Source: 62-47 sp051954235 (GTDB lineage: Bacteria; Pseudomonadota; Alphaproteobacteria; Rhizobiales; Xanthobacteraceae). Taken from it: a stretch of DNA of 64,000 nt. The notes under the pieces were generated by a model, which searched no databases, was not told the DNA's origin, and worked only from the letters and a program-made list of their open reading frames with translations. This document shows, piece by piece, positions 1 through 8,822 of the stretch. The DNA lies in NCBI GenBank assembly GCA_051954235.1, contig JBQCHY010000044.1, positions 1 through 64,000 of the forward strand. Reading direction: 5' to 3'. Made by a program: the position numbers and the translations under genes. Positions within the stretch are counted from its first letter, which is position 1. Each line of letters starts with the position of its first letter.

Positions 1-28
1 TAACAAAATGCATGAAGGGAGTGCGACG

Positions 29-1573
29 ATGAATGGTGCGGAAAGCCTGGTGCGAACCTTGGTGGCGGGTGGCGTCAACGTCTGCTTCACCAATCCGGGC
101 ACTTCGGAAATGCACTTCGTCGCGGCGCTGGATCGGGTCGAAGGCATGCGTTGCGTACTCGGCCTGTTCGAAGGCGTGGTGACCGGCGCGGCCGACGGCT
201 ATTACCGCATGAAGGGCACGCCGGCCTCGACCTTGCTGCACCTCGGGCCGGGTCTCGCCAACGGTCTCGCCAATCTGCACAACGCCAAGAAGGCGGCATC
301 GGGCATCGTCAACATCGTCGGCCAGCACGCCGGCTATCACATCGAATATAACGCGCCGCTCACCTCCGACATCGAAGGACTGGCGCGGCCGATGTCGAAC
401 TGGGTGCGCACCTCGCCCGATGCGACATCGGTGGCGCGGGATGGCGCCGCCGCCATCGCTGCCGCGAGCGGCGCGCCGCCGCAGATCGCAACGCTGATCC
501 TGCCCGCCGATACCGCGTGGAACGAGGCCAACGGCATCGCCGAGGTACCGGCGTCGTCGCAGCGTGCGGGCTACTCCACCGAGGCCGTCGAGGCTGCGGC
601 GCGCGTGCTGCGGGGCGGAGAGCGCACGCTGTTGCTGATGACCGGCAATGCGCTCACTGAAAAGGGTCTGGCGCTGGCCCAGCAGATCGCCGGCAAGACC
701 GGCTGCGCGGTGATGGGGCAGACCTACAATTCGCGGATGGCGCGCGGGCAGGGTCGCTTCGCCATCGAGCGCGTGCCTTACGTGGTGGCGCAGGCGCTGC
801 CGGTGCTGAAGGAGTTTCGCCATATCGTTCTGGTCGAGGCCAACGATCCGGTGGCGTTCTTCGCCTATCCGGACAAGCCGAGCCTGCTGAAGCCCGAAGG
901 CTGCGAAGTGCATCGCATGACCGAGGGCGGCGACAATTCCGTCGCAGCGCTGGAGGCTTTAGCGTCGGCGGTCGGCGCAAAGCCTGCGGACGCGAAGCCG
1001 CAGCGAAGCGTCGAACTGGTGAAGCCGACCGGTGCGCTGACGCATGATGCGATTGCGATGGCGATTGCGATGGCGATACCGGAGAACGCGATCGTGGTCG
1101 ATGAATCGATCACCACCGGGCGCGGCTTCTTTCCGCCGACGGCCGCCAGCGCGCCGCACGACTGGCTGCAGAACATGGGCGGCTCGATCGGCTTCTCGAC
1201 GCCGGTGGCGACGGGAGCGGCGGTCGCCTGTCCCGACCGCAAGGTGATCTGCATGGTCGGCGACGGCAGCGCGATGTACACGCTGCAATCGCTGTGGACG
1301 CAGGCGCGCGAAAATCTCGACGTGGTCACCATCGTGTTCGCCAACCGCATGTACCAGATTCTGCGCGGCGAATTCGACGGCGTCGGCGCCGGCGAACCCG
1401 GTCGTCGTGCGCAGGATATGCTGAGCATCGATCGCCCGACGCTCGATTGGGTGTCGCTCGCGAAAGGCATGGGCGTCCCCGGCCGCGCGGTGGAGACCGC
1501 CGATGACTTCAACAAGGCGCTGGCCGAGGCCAACGCGGAGAAAGGCCCACGGCTGATCGAAGTGCGGATGTAG
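29..1573 (+). CDS. ThDP-dependent enzyme, acetolactate synthase large subunit-like
   Basis: A 514-residue thiamine diphosphate enzyme of the acetolactate synthase / benzoylformate decarboxylase superfamily. The N-terminal PYR domain carries the catalytic-type Glu48 in GLFEGVVTGAADGYY. The C-terminal PP domain carries GDGS (411-414) followed by Asn439, the diphosphate/Mg motif. The order PYR, central domain, PP and the length fit a complete protein. The ATG at 29 is preferred over the in-frame ATG at 8 because AAGGGAG sits 7 bases before it. No small regulatory subunit gene lies beside it, so a role in branched-chain amino acid synthesis is not supported; relatives are only annotated as acetolactate synthase-like. 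The substrate is unknown. Confidence 0.85.
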   Translation: MNGAESLVRTLVAGGVNVCFTNPGTSEMHFVAALDRVEGMRCVLGLFEGVVTGAADGYYRMKGTPASTLLHLGPGLANGLANLHNAKKAASGIVNIVGQHAGYHIEYNAPLTSDIEGLARPMSNWVRTSPDATSVARDGAAAIAAASGAPPQIATLILPADTAWNEANGIAEVPASSQRAGYSTEAVEAAARVLRGGERTLLLMTGNALTEKGLALAQQIAGKTGCAVMGQTYNSRMARGQGRFAIERVPYVVAQALPVLKEFRHIVLVEANDPVAFFAYPDKPSLLKPEGCEVHRMTEGGDNSVAALEALASAVGAKPADAKPQRSVELVKPTGALTHDAIAMAIAMAIPENAIVVDESITTGRGFFPPTAASAPHDWLQNMGGSIGFSTPVATGAAVACPDRKVICMVGDGSAMYTLQSLWTQARENLDVVTIVFANRMYQILRGEFDGVGAGEPGRRAQDMLSIDRPTLDWVSLAKGMGVPGRAVETADDFNKALAEANAEKGPRLIEVRM

Positions 1574-1591
1574 GAAACAGATAAATCTCCG

Positions 1592-1664
1592 CGTCGTCCC
1601 CGCGCAGGCGGGGACCTATACGCCGTGTCGCTCATGATGTGGGTGGCGCTGCGCGGGGACGACG
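1592..1664. repeat. Short palindromic repeat, family D
   Basis: Inverted repeat with outer arms CGTCGTCCCCGC and GCGGGGACGACG, the left arm itself forming a CCCCGC/GCGGGG hairpin. It fills part of the gap between the ThDP gene and the next porin gene. The bases at and after its right end (GACGATTTTCGTGTTG) recur right after the family B element near 24,190, so the two families share a border. Confidence 0.6.
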
Positions 1665-1860
1665 ATTTTCGTGTTGCACGTCGGCCTGAAAAACGATTGT
1701 CGGTGACGCACTCTGGGTGACGCCATCGCGCAAGCCGATCCATCGCACCCCAATCAGCATTGCGACATAAGCGCGCGATGGGGCGTGGGAGTGGTTACGA
1801 TTCATTAGGCTTAACAATTTCTTCAAGCGTATCGGTGCCTCCTTACCCACGGGCGAACCT

Positions 1861-3579
1861 GTGTGGTTGAGGGGCATGATGGCATTGGCGTTGCGTGGGG
1901 TTGCGGTTGCGGTGGTGATCGGAAGTGCGGCTGGTTCCGCTGTCGCGGCAGATCTTCCCGTGAAGGCTGCGGCCGTGCCTGCGGCGTTGGACTGGAGCGG
2001 TTTTTATCTCGGCGGTCATCTCGGCGGCGGGCTCGGCAGCACGTCGATCGCAAGTCCGTTTGGTCCGTCGATCTACGGCGATTCCATTCGCACGCCGTCG
2101 GCGTTCGCCGGTGTACAGGCCGGTTACAACTGGCAGACCTCGCGCAATTTCGTGCTCGGCATCGAGGCCGATGTCAGCCTGATGGATGCGAACGGCGCCG
2201 ACACCTGCCTCGCGCCATCGGGTGCGCTCACCTCGTTCAATTGCCGCGCGCGTCATGATGCGTTCGGCAGCATCACCGGTCGCATCGGAGTTGTCGGCGG
2301 CGTCGATGGCCGCTCGCTGGTTTATCTGAAAGGCGGCGCAGCGTGGCTGACGGCGCGTTCCGATGTGGCGCTGAACGCGTTCCCTGAAATCGCGCCGGCG
2401 GAAACCTACGGTACGCAATGGGGCTGGACCGCAGGTGTCGGCTTCGAGCAGGCGCTGACGCCGGCATGGTCGCTGCGCTTCGAATATAACCACGCGCGCT
2501 TCGGTGGCGGCAGCGTGATGTCACCGCCGGCGTTCGTGCAACCCGCGCCGGGCGCGCTCGACTACATGGGTGTTCCTGGTGGACGCACCGGGATCGACCA
2601 CAGCCTCAATCTCGTGCGGCTCGGCCTCAACTACCGCTTCGGCTCTGACTCGCGTACGGCTTGGTCGGAGCCGCATTTCGTCACCAAAGCGCCGACGCTC
2701 GCCGCCGGCTGGAATGTCGAGGTCGGCGGCCGCTACTGGTACTCCAGCGGTCGCTTCCAGAAGGATCTCGGCATTACCACCAACCCCGCGCAGCAGAACG
2801 TGCTGGTGTCGCGCCTGACCTACGACACGACCGGACACTCGGGGGAAATCTTCGGCCGGATCGACAGCCCGCGCCGCATCTTCGTCAAGGGCTTTGCCGG
2901 CGGCGGCACGCTCGGCGACGGCAAGATGCACGACGAGGACTGGCTCTCGCGCCACAAGGACAACGTTCCGTATTCGAACACGCTGTCCGGTTATGTGCCC
3001 GGTCGGATCGGCTACGCCACGCTCGATCTGGGCTACGACCTGCTGCATACCGATCGCTACCGGCTCGGCGGCTTCGTCGGCTATCACTACAGTCGCGATG
3101 AGAAGATGGCGCGGGGCTGCATCCAACTTGCGCATCCGTATGGGGCTTGCGCGGATCCGTTCTCCGCGTCGCTCTCCACCAACGTCATCAGCGAGGACAA
3201 CACGCTGCATGCGGTGCGCGTCGGCGTCGCCGGGCAGGTGGCGCTGACGCCGGGCCTCAAGCTAAGCGCGGAAGCGGCGTATTTGCCCTATGCGCGGCTG
3301 ACCGGCCTCGACGGGCATCTGCTGCGGACCGATACGAAAAACATCTGGTCGCCGGAATTCGCCAACGGCCGCGGCGTGCAGCTGGAGGCGATCCTCTCTT
3401 ACGCGCTGACCCCGAACTTTGATATCGGCGTCGGCGGCCGCTACTGGGCGGTCTGGGCCATCGACGACGCCTATACCAATGCGTTCGGCATGACGTGTCC
3501 GTGCCCGACCCTGCCGATGCGGCAGGAGCGATACGGCCTGTTCGTGCAGGCGTCCTACAAGTTCGACCCGGGCTTTTGA
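1861..3579 (+). CDS. Double beta-barrel outer membrane protein
   Basis: A 572-residue exported protein. A signal peptide (hydrophobic run ALRGVAVAVVIGSAAGSAVA, then ADLPVKAA) leads into an Omp25/Omp31-type barrel at about 40-255 (DWSGFYLGGHLGGGLG, FVLGIEADVSLMDANG, AWSLRFEYNHARFGG). A second barrel-like half at about 275-572 starts WNVEVGGRYWYSSGRFQ and ends with an aromatic C terminus (ASYKFDPGF). Single-barrel family members are about 230-280 residues, so this is a fusion or an internal tandem. The GTG at 1861 and the ATG at 1876 are both possible starts, and neither has a clear ribosome binding site. Function beyond outer membrane location is unknown. Confidence 0.8.
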   Translation: MWLRGMMALALRGVAVAVVIGSAAGSAVAADLPVKAAAVPAALDWSGFYLGGHLGGGLGSTSIASPFGPSIYGDSIRTPSAFAGVQAGYNWQTSRNFVLGIEADVSLMDANGADTCLAPSGALTSFNCRARHDAFGSITGRIGVVGGVDGRSLVYLKGGAAWLTARSDVALNAFPEIAPAETYGTQWGWTAGVGFEQALTPAWSLRFEYNHARFGGGSVMSPPAFVQPAPGALDYMGVPGGRTGIDHSLNLVRLGLNYRFGSDSRTAWSEPHFVTKAPTLAAGWNVEVGGRYWYSSGRFQKDLGITTNPAQQNVLVSRLTYDTTGHSGEIFGRIDSPRRIFVKGFAGGGTLGDGKMHDEDWLSRHKDNVPYSNTLSGYVPGRIGYATLDLGYDLLHTDRYRLGGFVGYHYSRDEKMARGCIQLAHPYGACADPFSASLSTNVISEDNTLHAVRVGVAGQVALTPGLKLSAEAAYLPYARLTGLDGHLLRTDTKNIWSPEFANGRGVQLEAILSYALTPNFDIGVGGRYWAVWAIDDAYTNAFGMTCPCPTLPMRQERYGLFVQASYKFDPGF

Positions 3580-3747
3580 CGATTCGCGACAGCTGGGACG
3601 GGTGTGATGCCGCCCCGTCGAACACAAATTGATTAGCAAAGTGAAAAGGTTAACAAGCTGTTGCGTTGCAAAAATGCCACGTAGGCGCGCGAGACAGATC
3701 GTTAATACAAATTAAGGTTGTATGGATCGGGTTCCATCGCCTATTGG

Positions 3748-3760
3748 GTTCCATGGGAAC
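3748..3760. promoter_or_regulatory. Palindromic candidate operator GTTCC-N3-GGAAC
   Basis: GTTCCATGGGAAC lies 22 bases before the porin start at 3783. The same 13-mer occurs in reverse orientation at 56,471-56,483, before the giant adhesin gene. In both places it is flanked as GG...TT on the plus strand. The binding protein is unknown. Confidence 0.4.
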
Positions 3761-3782
3761 TTCAATTGCTGGAACTCAAATC

Positions 3783-4490
3783 ATGAAGAAGATTTTTCTC
3801 GCTTCCGTCGCGATCGTTGCGATGAGCGCACCTTCCTTCGCGGCCGATCTTGGCGCGCGACGTTATACCAAGGCTCCGGCTCCGGTCGTCAGCCCGGCGA
3901 CCAACTGGTCCGGCTTTTATGTCGGCGCCATGGGTGGCTACGGCTGGTCGAATTCGATCAGCGCGAGCGTCCCGGGCGTGGGCGGTGCGACTGTGAACAC
4001 CAGCGCGTTGAAAGGCGGCTTCGGTGGCGGCACCGTCGGCTACAATTGGCAGATGCCCGGCAGCCAGTTCGTCTGGGGCCTTGAAATGGACGCGGCCGGC
4101 GGCAGCATCGGTGCGTCGACCACGGCGGCAGGCTTCACCGGTCGTGACCGCATCAATGCGCTCGGCAGCGTCACCGGCCGCGCCGGCGTCGCGTTCGACA
4201 GCGCACTGCTTTACGTGAAGGGCGGTTATGCCTGGGCTAACAACAAGCTCTCCGTGTCCGGCGGCGGATTGACCGCTTCGGAATCCAAGACGCATTCCGG
4301 CTGGACCGCGGGTGCCGGCATCGAATGGATGTTTGCGCCGGCTTGGTCGGCCAAGGCCGAATACATGTACGCCGATTTCAGCAAGGAGCGTTACGCCGGG
4401 CTGGTGGATCTCGGCGCCTCGGTGCACACCGTCAAGGTCGGCGTGAACTATCACTTCGGCTGGGGCGGACCGGTCGTCGCCAGATACTAA
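3783..4490 (+). CDS. Omp25/Omp31-family outer membrane porin-like protein
   Basis: A 235-residue outer membrane beta-barrel. The signal peptide MKKIFLASVAIVAMSAPSFA is followed by ADLGARRYTKAPAPV and the family hallmark NWSGFYVGAMGGYGW. Alternating aromatic/glycine strands follow, with a typical C terminus (VGVNYHFGWGGPVVARY). The in-frame frame extends upstream to 3666, but only the start at 3783 gives a proper signal peptide. A strong terminator lies 57 bases downstream, so it is probably a single-gene unit. The usual role is abundant envelope structural protein; a specific function cannot be told. Confidence 0.9.
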   Translation: MKKIFLASVAIVAMSAPSFAADLGARRYTKAPAPVVSPATNWSGFYVGAMGGYGWSNSISASVPGVGGATVNTSALKGGFGGGTVGYNWQMPGSQFVWGLEMDAAGGSIGASTTAAGFTGRDRINALGSVTGRAGVAFDSALLYVKGGYAWANNKLSVSGGGLTASESKTHSGWTAGAGIEWMFAPAWSAKAEYMYADFSKERYAGLVDLGASVHTVKVGVNYHFGWGGPVVARY

Positions 4491-4547
4491 GTTTTGACGA
4501 AGTACCAAGTTCGACGAAGCACTAGACTTCCACAAGAGCAAACTGAC

Positions 4548-4577
4548 AGGGCCAACCGCAAGGTTGGCCCTTTTTCT
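4548..4577 (+). terminator. Rho-independent terminator of the porin gene
   Basis: A perfect 10-bp stem (AGGGCCAACC / GGTTGGCCCT) with a GCAA loop, followed by a T-rich run. Confidence 0.9.
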
Positions 4578-4707
4578 TTGCGCGCGCTCGCGTTCCTCAA
4601 TTCAAATTTAATGCAAATCGATAACCGTTTGCATACCCACCGCGCCCGGCCGGGCGGACACTGCGTCTCCTCACATCCATCCTGAATGCCAGAAAGGCCC
4701 AACTCCA

Positions 4708-6378
4708 ATGCGTCTCGCGACGATCACGAAGCTATCCCTCGGTGCTACAGCAATTCTATCGGTCCTGGTCGGTGTTCTAACCTGGCAAGCTCAGGCCAAC
4801 TTCGCGGCGGAGCGCGCAGCCAATGCGCGAGCTTCCGAACTCCGGCAGCTTGGTCGGAATATCGCCCAAGCATCCGACTATCTCACCGAGGAAGTGCGCT
4901 TCTACGCGGTCACGGGGGACAAGACGCATCTCGACAACTACTGGCGCGAAGTGAAGGAAACCAAGCGGCGCGATCGTGCGCTGACACGGCTGAAAGAATT
5001 GGGGGCGGCTCCGGATGAACTCAGCCTGCTCGATCAGGCGGTCGCCAGTTCCGACACGCTGATCAAGCTCGAAGAATCCGCCATGAAGGCGGTCGCCGAC
5101 GGCAAACTCGATCAGGCGCGGGCGGATGTGTTCGGCAAAGACTACGATGCCGGCAAGGCGAAGATTTCCGGCTTTATCCAGGCCTTTCAGACCAAGATGA
5201 ACACACGCGAAACCGCCGAAGTCACCGCGGCGCGTAACGCGGCTTCGACGATGTCGATGGTGGTGGACATCATCCTGCTGCTGACGGCAGCGATCTTCAT
5301 GTCCATCCTCTATTTCGTCTTCAATCGACGCACCGTGGCTCCGATCGTCGAAATGCAGGGCGTGGTGACGCGCCTCGCCAATTCGGAATACGGCATCGAG
5401 GTTCCGCATCGCGAGCGCCAGGATGAAATCGGCGACATGGCGCGCGCGGTTATGGTGTTCAAGGAAAACGGTATTGCCAACGAGCGCATGCAAGCCGAGC
5501 GCAGTCAGGCACAGGCCGAGCGCGAGCGGCGTCAGCAGCAAGTCGATCGCCTGATCCACGAGTTCGAGCAACTGATCGGCGAACTGGTGGGCTCGCTGTC
5601 GTCGTCCTCGACCGAACTTGAAGCCTCCGCCAACACGCTGACCTTCACCGCCGAGAACACCGGCAAGACCTCGGCGGTCGCCGCCGGCGCCTCGCAGGAT
5701 GTGTCTAATAACGTCCAGTCGACCGCAGCGGCCACCGAGGAAATCACCTCGTCGGTCAACGAGATCAGCCGTCAGGTGCAGGAAGCCAGCCGCGTCGCGC
5801 AGACCGCGGTGGGGCAAGCTCAGAAAACCGACGCCAGCATCCAGCAACTGTCGCAGGCGGCCGCGCGCATCGGCGATGTTGTCAAGCTGATTACCGCGGT
5901 TGCCGAGCAGACCAACCTCTTGGCGCTCAACGCCACCATCGAAGCGGCGCGCGCCGGTGAAGCCGGGCGCGGCTTCGCTGTGGTCGCCTCCGAGGTCAAG
6001 GCGCTGGCGTCGCAAACCGCCAAGGCGACCGATGAGATCGGCGCGCAGATCGTCGGCATGCAGGCAGCAACGCAGGATTCGGTTGCGACCATTCAGGAGA
6101 TCAATGCGACCATCAATCTGATGTCGGAAATCTCCTCGACCATCGCCGCCGCCGTGGAAGAGCAGGGCGCGGCGACGCAGGAGATCGCGCGCAATGTCCA
6201 ACTCGCGGCGCAACGCTCCGGCGAAGTGGCTCAAAGCATCAGCGACGTCAGCCGTGGCGCGGGCGAAACCGGCGCGGCCTCAGGGCAGGTTCTCTCCGCC
6301 GCCCAGATGCTGTCGAGCGACAGCACCCGCCTCAAGGTCGAAGTCCAAAAATTCCTCGCCGGCGTCCGCGCGGCGTAG
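4708..6378 (+). CDS. Methyl-accepting chemotaxis protein
   Basis: A 556-residue transmembrane chemoreceptor. It has TM1 at about 7-26, a helical periplasmic sensor region at about 27-180 and TM2 at about 182-206 (VVDIILLLTAAIFMSILYFV). A HAMP domain follows (about 206-260, including APIVEMQGVVTRLANSEYG). The cytoplasmic coiled coil carries the highly conserved tip EQTNLLALNATIEAARAGEA. It would relay ligand state to CheA through CheW. No C-terminal CheR-binding pentapeptide is visible. It stands alone, about 5.7 kb before the che genes. AGAAAGG upstream is a modest ribosome binding site. The ligand is unknown. Confidence 0.95.
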   Translation: MRLATITKLSLGATAILSVLVGVLTWQAQANFAAERAANARASELRQLGRNIAQASDYLTEEVRFYAVTGDKTHLDNYWREVKETKRRDRALTRLKELGAAPDELSLLDQAVASSDTLIKLEESAMKAVADGKLDQARADVFGKDYDAGKAKISGFIQAFQTKMNTRETAEVTAARNAASTMSMVVDIILLLTAAIFMSILYFVFNRRTVAPIVEMQGVVTRLANSEYGIEVPHRERQDEIGDMARAVMVFKENGIANERMQAERSQAQAERERRQQQVDRLIHEFEQLIGELVGSLSSSSTELEASANTLTFTAENTGKTSAVAAGASQDVSNNVQSTAAATEEITSSVNEISRQVQEASRVAQTAVGQAQKTDASIQQLSQAAARIGDVVKLITAVAEQTNLLALNATIEAARAGEAGRGFAVVASEVKALASQTAKATDEIGAQIVGMQAATQDSVATIQEINATINLMSEISSTIAAAVEEQGAATQEIARNVQLAAQRSGEVAQSISDVSRGAGETGAASGQVLSAAQMLSSDSTRLKVEVQKFLAGVRAA

Positions 6379-6403
6379 CCGAACGATGCGCTGATCGAAG
6401 CGC

Positions 6404-6470
6404 CATTGCGAGCGAAACGAAGCAATCCGGACTCTTGAAGAAAGTCTGGATTGCTTCGTCGTGATGCTCG
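6404..6470. repeat. Short palindromic repeat, family A, copy 1
   Basis: CATTGCGAGCGAAACGAAGC...GCTTCGTCGTGATGCTCG with internal GCAATCCGGACT / AGTCTGGATTGC arms. Copies 2 and 3 are at 17,798 and 19,962. It sits between the chemoreceptor and hicB. Confidence 0.75.
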
Positions 6471-6525
6471 GGTCAATTGCGCGATGCGAACTGGAGCCCG
6501 CCTCGCGATCACAACTGACGAAAGC

Positions 6526-6918
6526 TCAAGCCGCCATTGCCTTCTTCGCCGCTTGAGCGAGGAAGCCTGAGCGAGTGAAGCCTTCCCGCTCTGCGTATTG
6601 ATCGATCTGATCGAGTACGTCGGCCGGAAGCGTGATGTTGATGCGAACCGACTTCGAGGCTGCTGTTGGAGCGGGCACGAGGATGGCAACGCCATCCGCA
6701 TTGGTCTTATCGGACATGATCGCTTCCAGGGACGAGGGCTCAGGAATAGCTTCGCCATCTTCCGCGAGCCCTTCCAGATGAAGAGTCAGGGCTTCGACGG
6801 CCATGTCGCGCGCCTCGTCGAGCGTCGAGCCAGCCGCGATGCAACCGGGAAGATCGGGAAAGGAAACGCCGTAATCGCTATCGGTGTCCTTATGGATAAG
6901 GGCGATGTAATAGCGCAT
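6526..6918 (-). CDS. hicB: HicB-family antitoxin
   Basis: A 130-residue antitoxin of the HicAB type II system. The N-terminal HicB fold (RYYIALIHKDTDSDYGVSFP, DLPGCIAAGSTLDEARDMA) resembles a degraded RNase H fold. The C-terminal segment (VRINITLPADVLDQIDQYAE...TRSGFLAQAA) is a ribbon-helix-helix DNA-binding domain. The ATG at 6918 is preferred because AGGTGAG lies just upstream; a GTG at 6927 would overlap the hicA stop. It neutralises HicA and probably binds the paired operators upstream. It is co-transcribed and translationally coupled with hicA. Confidence 0.88.
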   Translation of the reverse strand: MRYYIALIHKDTDSDYGVSFPDLPGCIAAGSTLDEARDMAVEALTLHLEGLAEDGEAIPEPSSLEAIMSDKTNADGVAILVPAPTAASKSVRINITLPADVLDQIDQYAEREGFTRSGFLAQAAKKAMAA

Positions 6919-6923
6919 GGCAC

Positions 6924-7112
6924 TCACCTCAGTTTCAAACCGGATTGCTTCTCAACTGAGCGAAGCGTTCCGAGCGGGATGTCTTTCTTCGGATGCGGGA
7001 CGGTGACGCGGCCGGGTTTGGTTGGGTGCTTGAACTGAACGTGGCTGCCTTTTTGCGCAACCTGTCTCCACCCGTCGGCGATCAGCGCAGCGATGATATC
7101 CCGCGAGTTCAT
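6924..7112 (-). CDS. hicA: HicA-family mRNA interferase toxin
   Basis: A 62-residue toxin with a dsRBD-like fold. It contains the family His (His24) in QKGSHVQFKHP and the strand GRVTVPHPKKDIPLGTLRSV. It cleaves mRNA when freed from HicB. The ATG at 7112 is chosen; a longer reading to 7127 would place coding sequence over the operator. No Shine-Dalgarno is visible, and an AT-rich operator abuts the start codon, so leaderless or weak initiation is possible. The toxin-first order is standard for hicAB. Confidence 0.88.
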   Translation of the reverse strand: MNSRDIIAALIADGWRQVAQKGSHVQFKHPTKPGRVTVPHPKKDIPLGTLRSVEKQSGLKLR

Positions 7113-7113
7113 G

Positions 7114-7127
7114 GTGTATAAATACAC
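7114..7127. promoter_or_regulatory. hicAB operator, site 1
   Basis: GTGTATAAATACAC is an inverted repeat (GTGTAT-AA-ATACAC) touching the hicA start codon. An identical 14-mer lies 34 bp away. Confidence 0.6.
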
Positions 7128-7147
7128 ACTTTATGGGGTAATATCAA

Positions 7148-7161
7148 GTGTATAAATACAC
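7148..7161. promoter_or_regulatory. hicAB operator, site 2
   Basis: Exact second copy of GTGTATAAATACAC. The 34-bp centre-to-centre spacing is about three helical turns, which would suit cooperative binding by HicB. Confidence 0.6.
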
Positions 7162-7240
7162 ACAAGCATGCTACTGACGAGAAGCGGCTTAGTCCCGGAT
7201 AAGGCGCTAATTTGGGTCGAGGCTTGGGAATTGGGTGAAA

Positions 7241-7315
7241 TGGTGGGCGCACAAGGGATCGAACCTTGGACCTCTCCCGTGTGAAGGGAACGCTCTCCCG
7301 CTGAGCTATGCGCCC
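7241..7315 (-). tRNA. tRNA-Val (anticodon CAC)
   Basis: The complement folds as a full cloverleaf. The acceptor is GGGCGCA / TGCGCCC with an encoded CCA. The D arm is GCTCAGCGGGAGAGC. The anticodon arm is TTCCC-TTCACAC-GGGAG, giving CAC. The T arm is CAAGG-TTCGATC-CCTTG. Confidence 0.95.
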
Positions 7316-7441
7316 GGGATCGTCGGCGGCGGGCCGCCTCAAGGTGGCGGGGCCGGTTCGACGCCGCGATTTACGAAGTGCGGGGCTCCGGTGTCAAGCG
7401 CGGTGGCGGGAAAACCAGTCCGGTTTCGATTTGCCCGGAAT

Positions 7442-7528
7442 CGTCATGCGCGGGCTTGACCCGCGCATCCATCTAAAAACAGGAGTCTTCTCAAGAAGAT
7501 GGATTGCCTGGTCAAGCCCGGCAATGAC
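7442..7528. repeat. Short palindromic repeat, family C, copy 1
   Basis: Starts CGTCATGCGCGGGCTTGACC and ends GGTCAAGCCCGGCAATGAC. The two ends are inverted, with CATCCATCT / AGATGGATTG inside. The second copy is at 23,210-23,300. Confidence 0.6.
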
Positions 7529-7559
7529 ACAACCCGCTTCTATCAAAGCGGGCACGACC

Positions 7560-8699
7560 CTACTCCGGCCGTCGGGTGGCTTGCGCCTGCAGCGTCCGAA
7601 TCCGGTCCGCCAGCGTCTGCTGGAGCGCCGCGGCGGGGCTGCCGTTGGCAGAAGAATGCGCCGGTTCGGCCTTCAAAATGGCGTTGATCGGCGAATCCGG
7701 GCCTTCCAGCGTCATGGTCAGCCGCGCCACTTCGGCGGCGATGTCGTTGATTCGCTCCCGCAGCAGCGCGTTGTCGGCGGGCTCGACTTGTACGGCCGCG
7801 AGCGCGGACGACGATCTGTTGTTGCGGAGCGCGAACACCTCGTCGCGGAGCTGCTTGACGGCGGTTTCGGCTTCCTCGCGCGCCTGCCTTAGCCGTGCGG
7901 CTTCCGCGTCGCGTTCGGTGAGCATGGCTGCCTGCGCGGCGACGCGTTCCCGCAGCGCCTCGGCTTCCTTGCCAAGCGTCTCGGTTTCCTTGACCTGCGC
8001 GACCAATTGGCCGTCGAGGTCGCCGACGCGCCGGCTCAGGCTTTCGACATGGCCGCGCGCTTCCGCCAGTTCGCTGGCGGCAGTTGCCGATTCGATGCGT
8101 TGCTGATCGAGACGTTGCTGGGTCGCGGCGAATTCGCGTTCGGCCTCGTCGACGCGCTGCTTGAGCTGGTCGATCTGCTGATGCACCGAGGTGAGTTCGA
8201 CCTGCCGATTCTCGGCAGTCTGCGACCGCTCGGTGAGTTCGGTGTTCAGCCGTACGGCTTCGGCCTGCCGCTCGCCGAGGGTCTGCTGGGTGGCGTGCAG
8301 CGTGCCGGTGGTGGCGGTCAAATCGTCGGTGGCGGCACGGAGCAGGTTCGTCAGCGACTGTTCGCGGGCCTGCAAGGCAAGGATTTCGGCGTTCCGCGAG
8401 CTGATCTCCACTTTCAGTCGGTTGACCGCGTCGGTCTTCTTGCCGAGTTCTGCCGCCTGACTGGTGGTCTTGCCCTTGAGCTGGTCGATGGTCATTTCGA
8501 GCTTGCGCGCGGCGATGGCGAATTCGGCGCGCAGCTGGTCCTTGTCGGCCTGAACCTCGGTCATCGACACCGGCGCGGAGGCTTCCAGCCGCTTGGTGGT
8601 GAGGCGGACGGCACGGTTGTGGACCAGCGGCAGCAGCATCAGGCCCAGCAGGGCCGAGAGCAGGAAACCGATCGCCATGTAAATGATCGGCTCAACCAT
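7560..8699 (-). CDS. Membrane-anchored coiled-coil protein of unknown function
   Basis: A 379-residue protein with one N-terminal membrane segment (PIIYMAIGFLLSALLGLMLLP, about 4-24). A long, almost unbroken heptad-rich coiled coil follows at about 60-310, rich in E, Q, R, A and L. The tail (about 315-379) is less regular. The start at 8699 is supported by GGAG eight bases upstream. Similar proteins occur widely in Bradyrhizobium-type genomes without a known role; a scaffold or envelope spacer is possible but unproven. It lies downstream of eipA on the same strand, 123 bases away. Confidence 0.8.
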   Translation of the reverse strand: MVEPIIYMAIGFLLSALLGLMLLPLVHNRAVRLTTKRLEASAPVSMTEVQADKDQLRAEFAIAARKLEMTIDQLKGKTTSQAAELGKKTDAVNRLKVEISSRNAEILALQAREQSLTNLLRAATDDLTATTGTLHATQQTLGERQAEAVRLNTELTERSQTAENRQVELTSVHQQIDQLKQRVDEAEREFAATQQRLDQQRIESATAASELAEARGHVESLSRRVGDLDGQLVAQVKETETLGKEAEALRERVAAQAAMLTERDAEAARLRQAREEAETAVKQLRDEVFALRNNRSSSALAAVQVEPADNALLRERINDIAAEVARLTMTLEGPDSPINAILKAEPAHSSANGSPAAALQQTLADRIRTLQAQATRRPE

Positions 8700-8822
8700 G
8701 GGAATTGCTCCGCGCCAGACAATTGCGGCCTTCCATGCCACGGCTGGCGGGGCGAACACCAGCCGTTTGCTGCAATAATGTGAATCCGGTCAGAGGGCCG
8801 CAAGCCGGGATCAGAGCCGCGA

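Noticed and set aside
3630..3655. TTAG...TTAA pair upstream of the porin as a CtrA box
   Set aside because: The spacer is 13 bases, not 7.
4777..6234. 485-codon frame antisense to the chemoreceptor
   Set aside because: Mirror of a repetitive heptad coding sequence; no start signal and no family.
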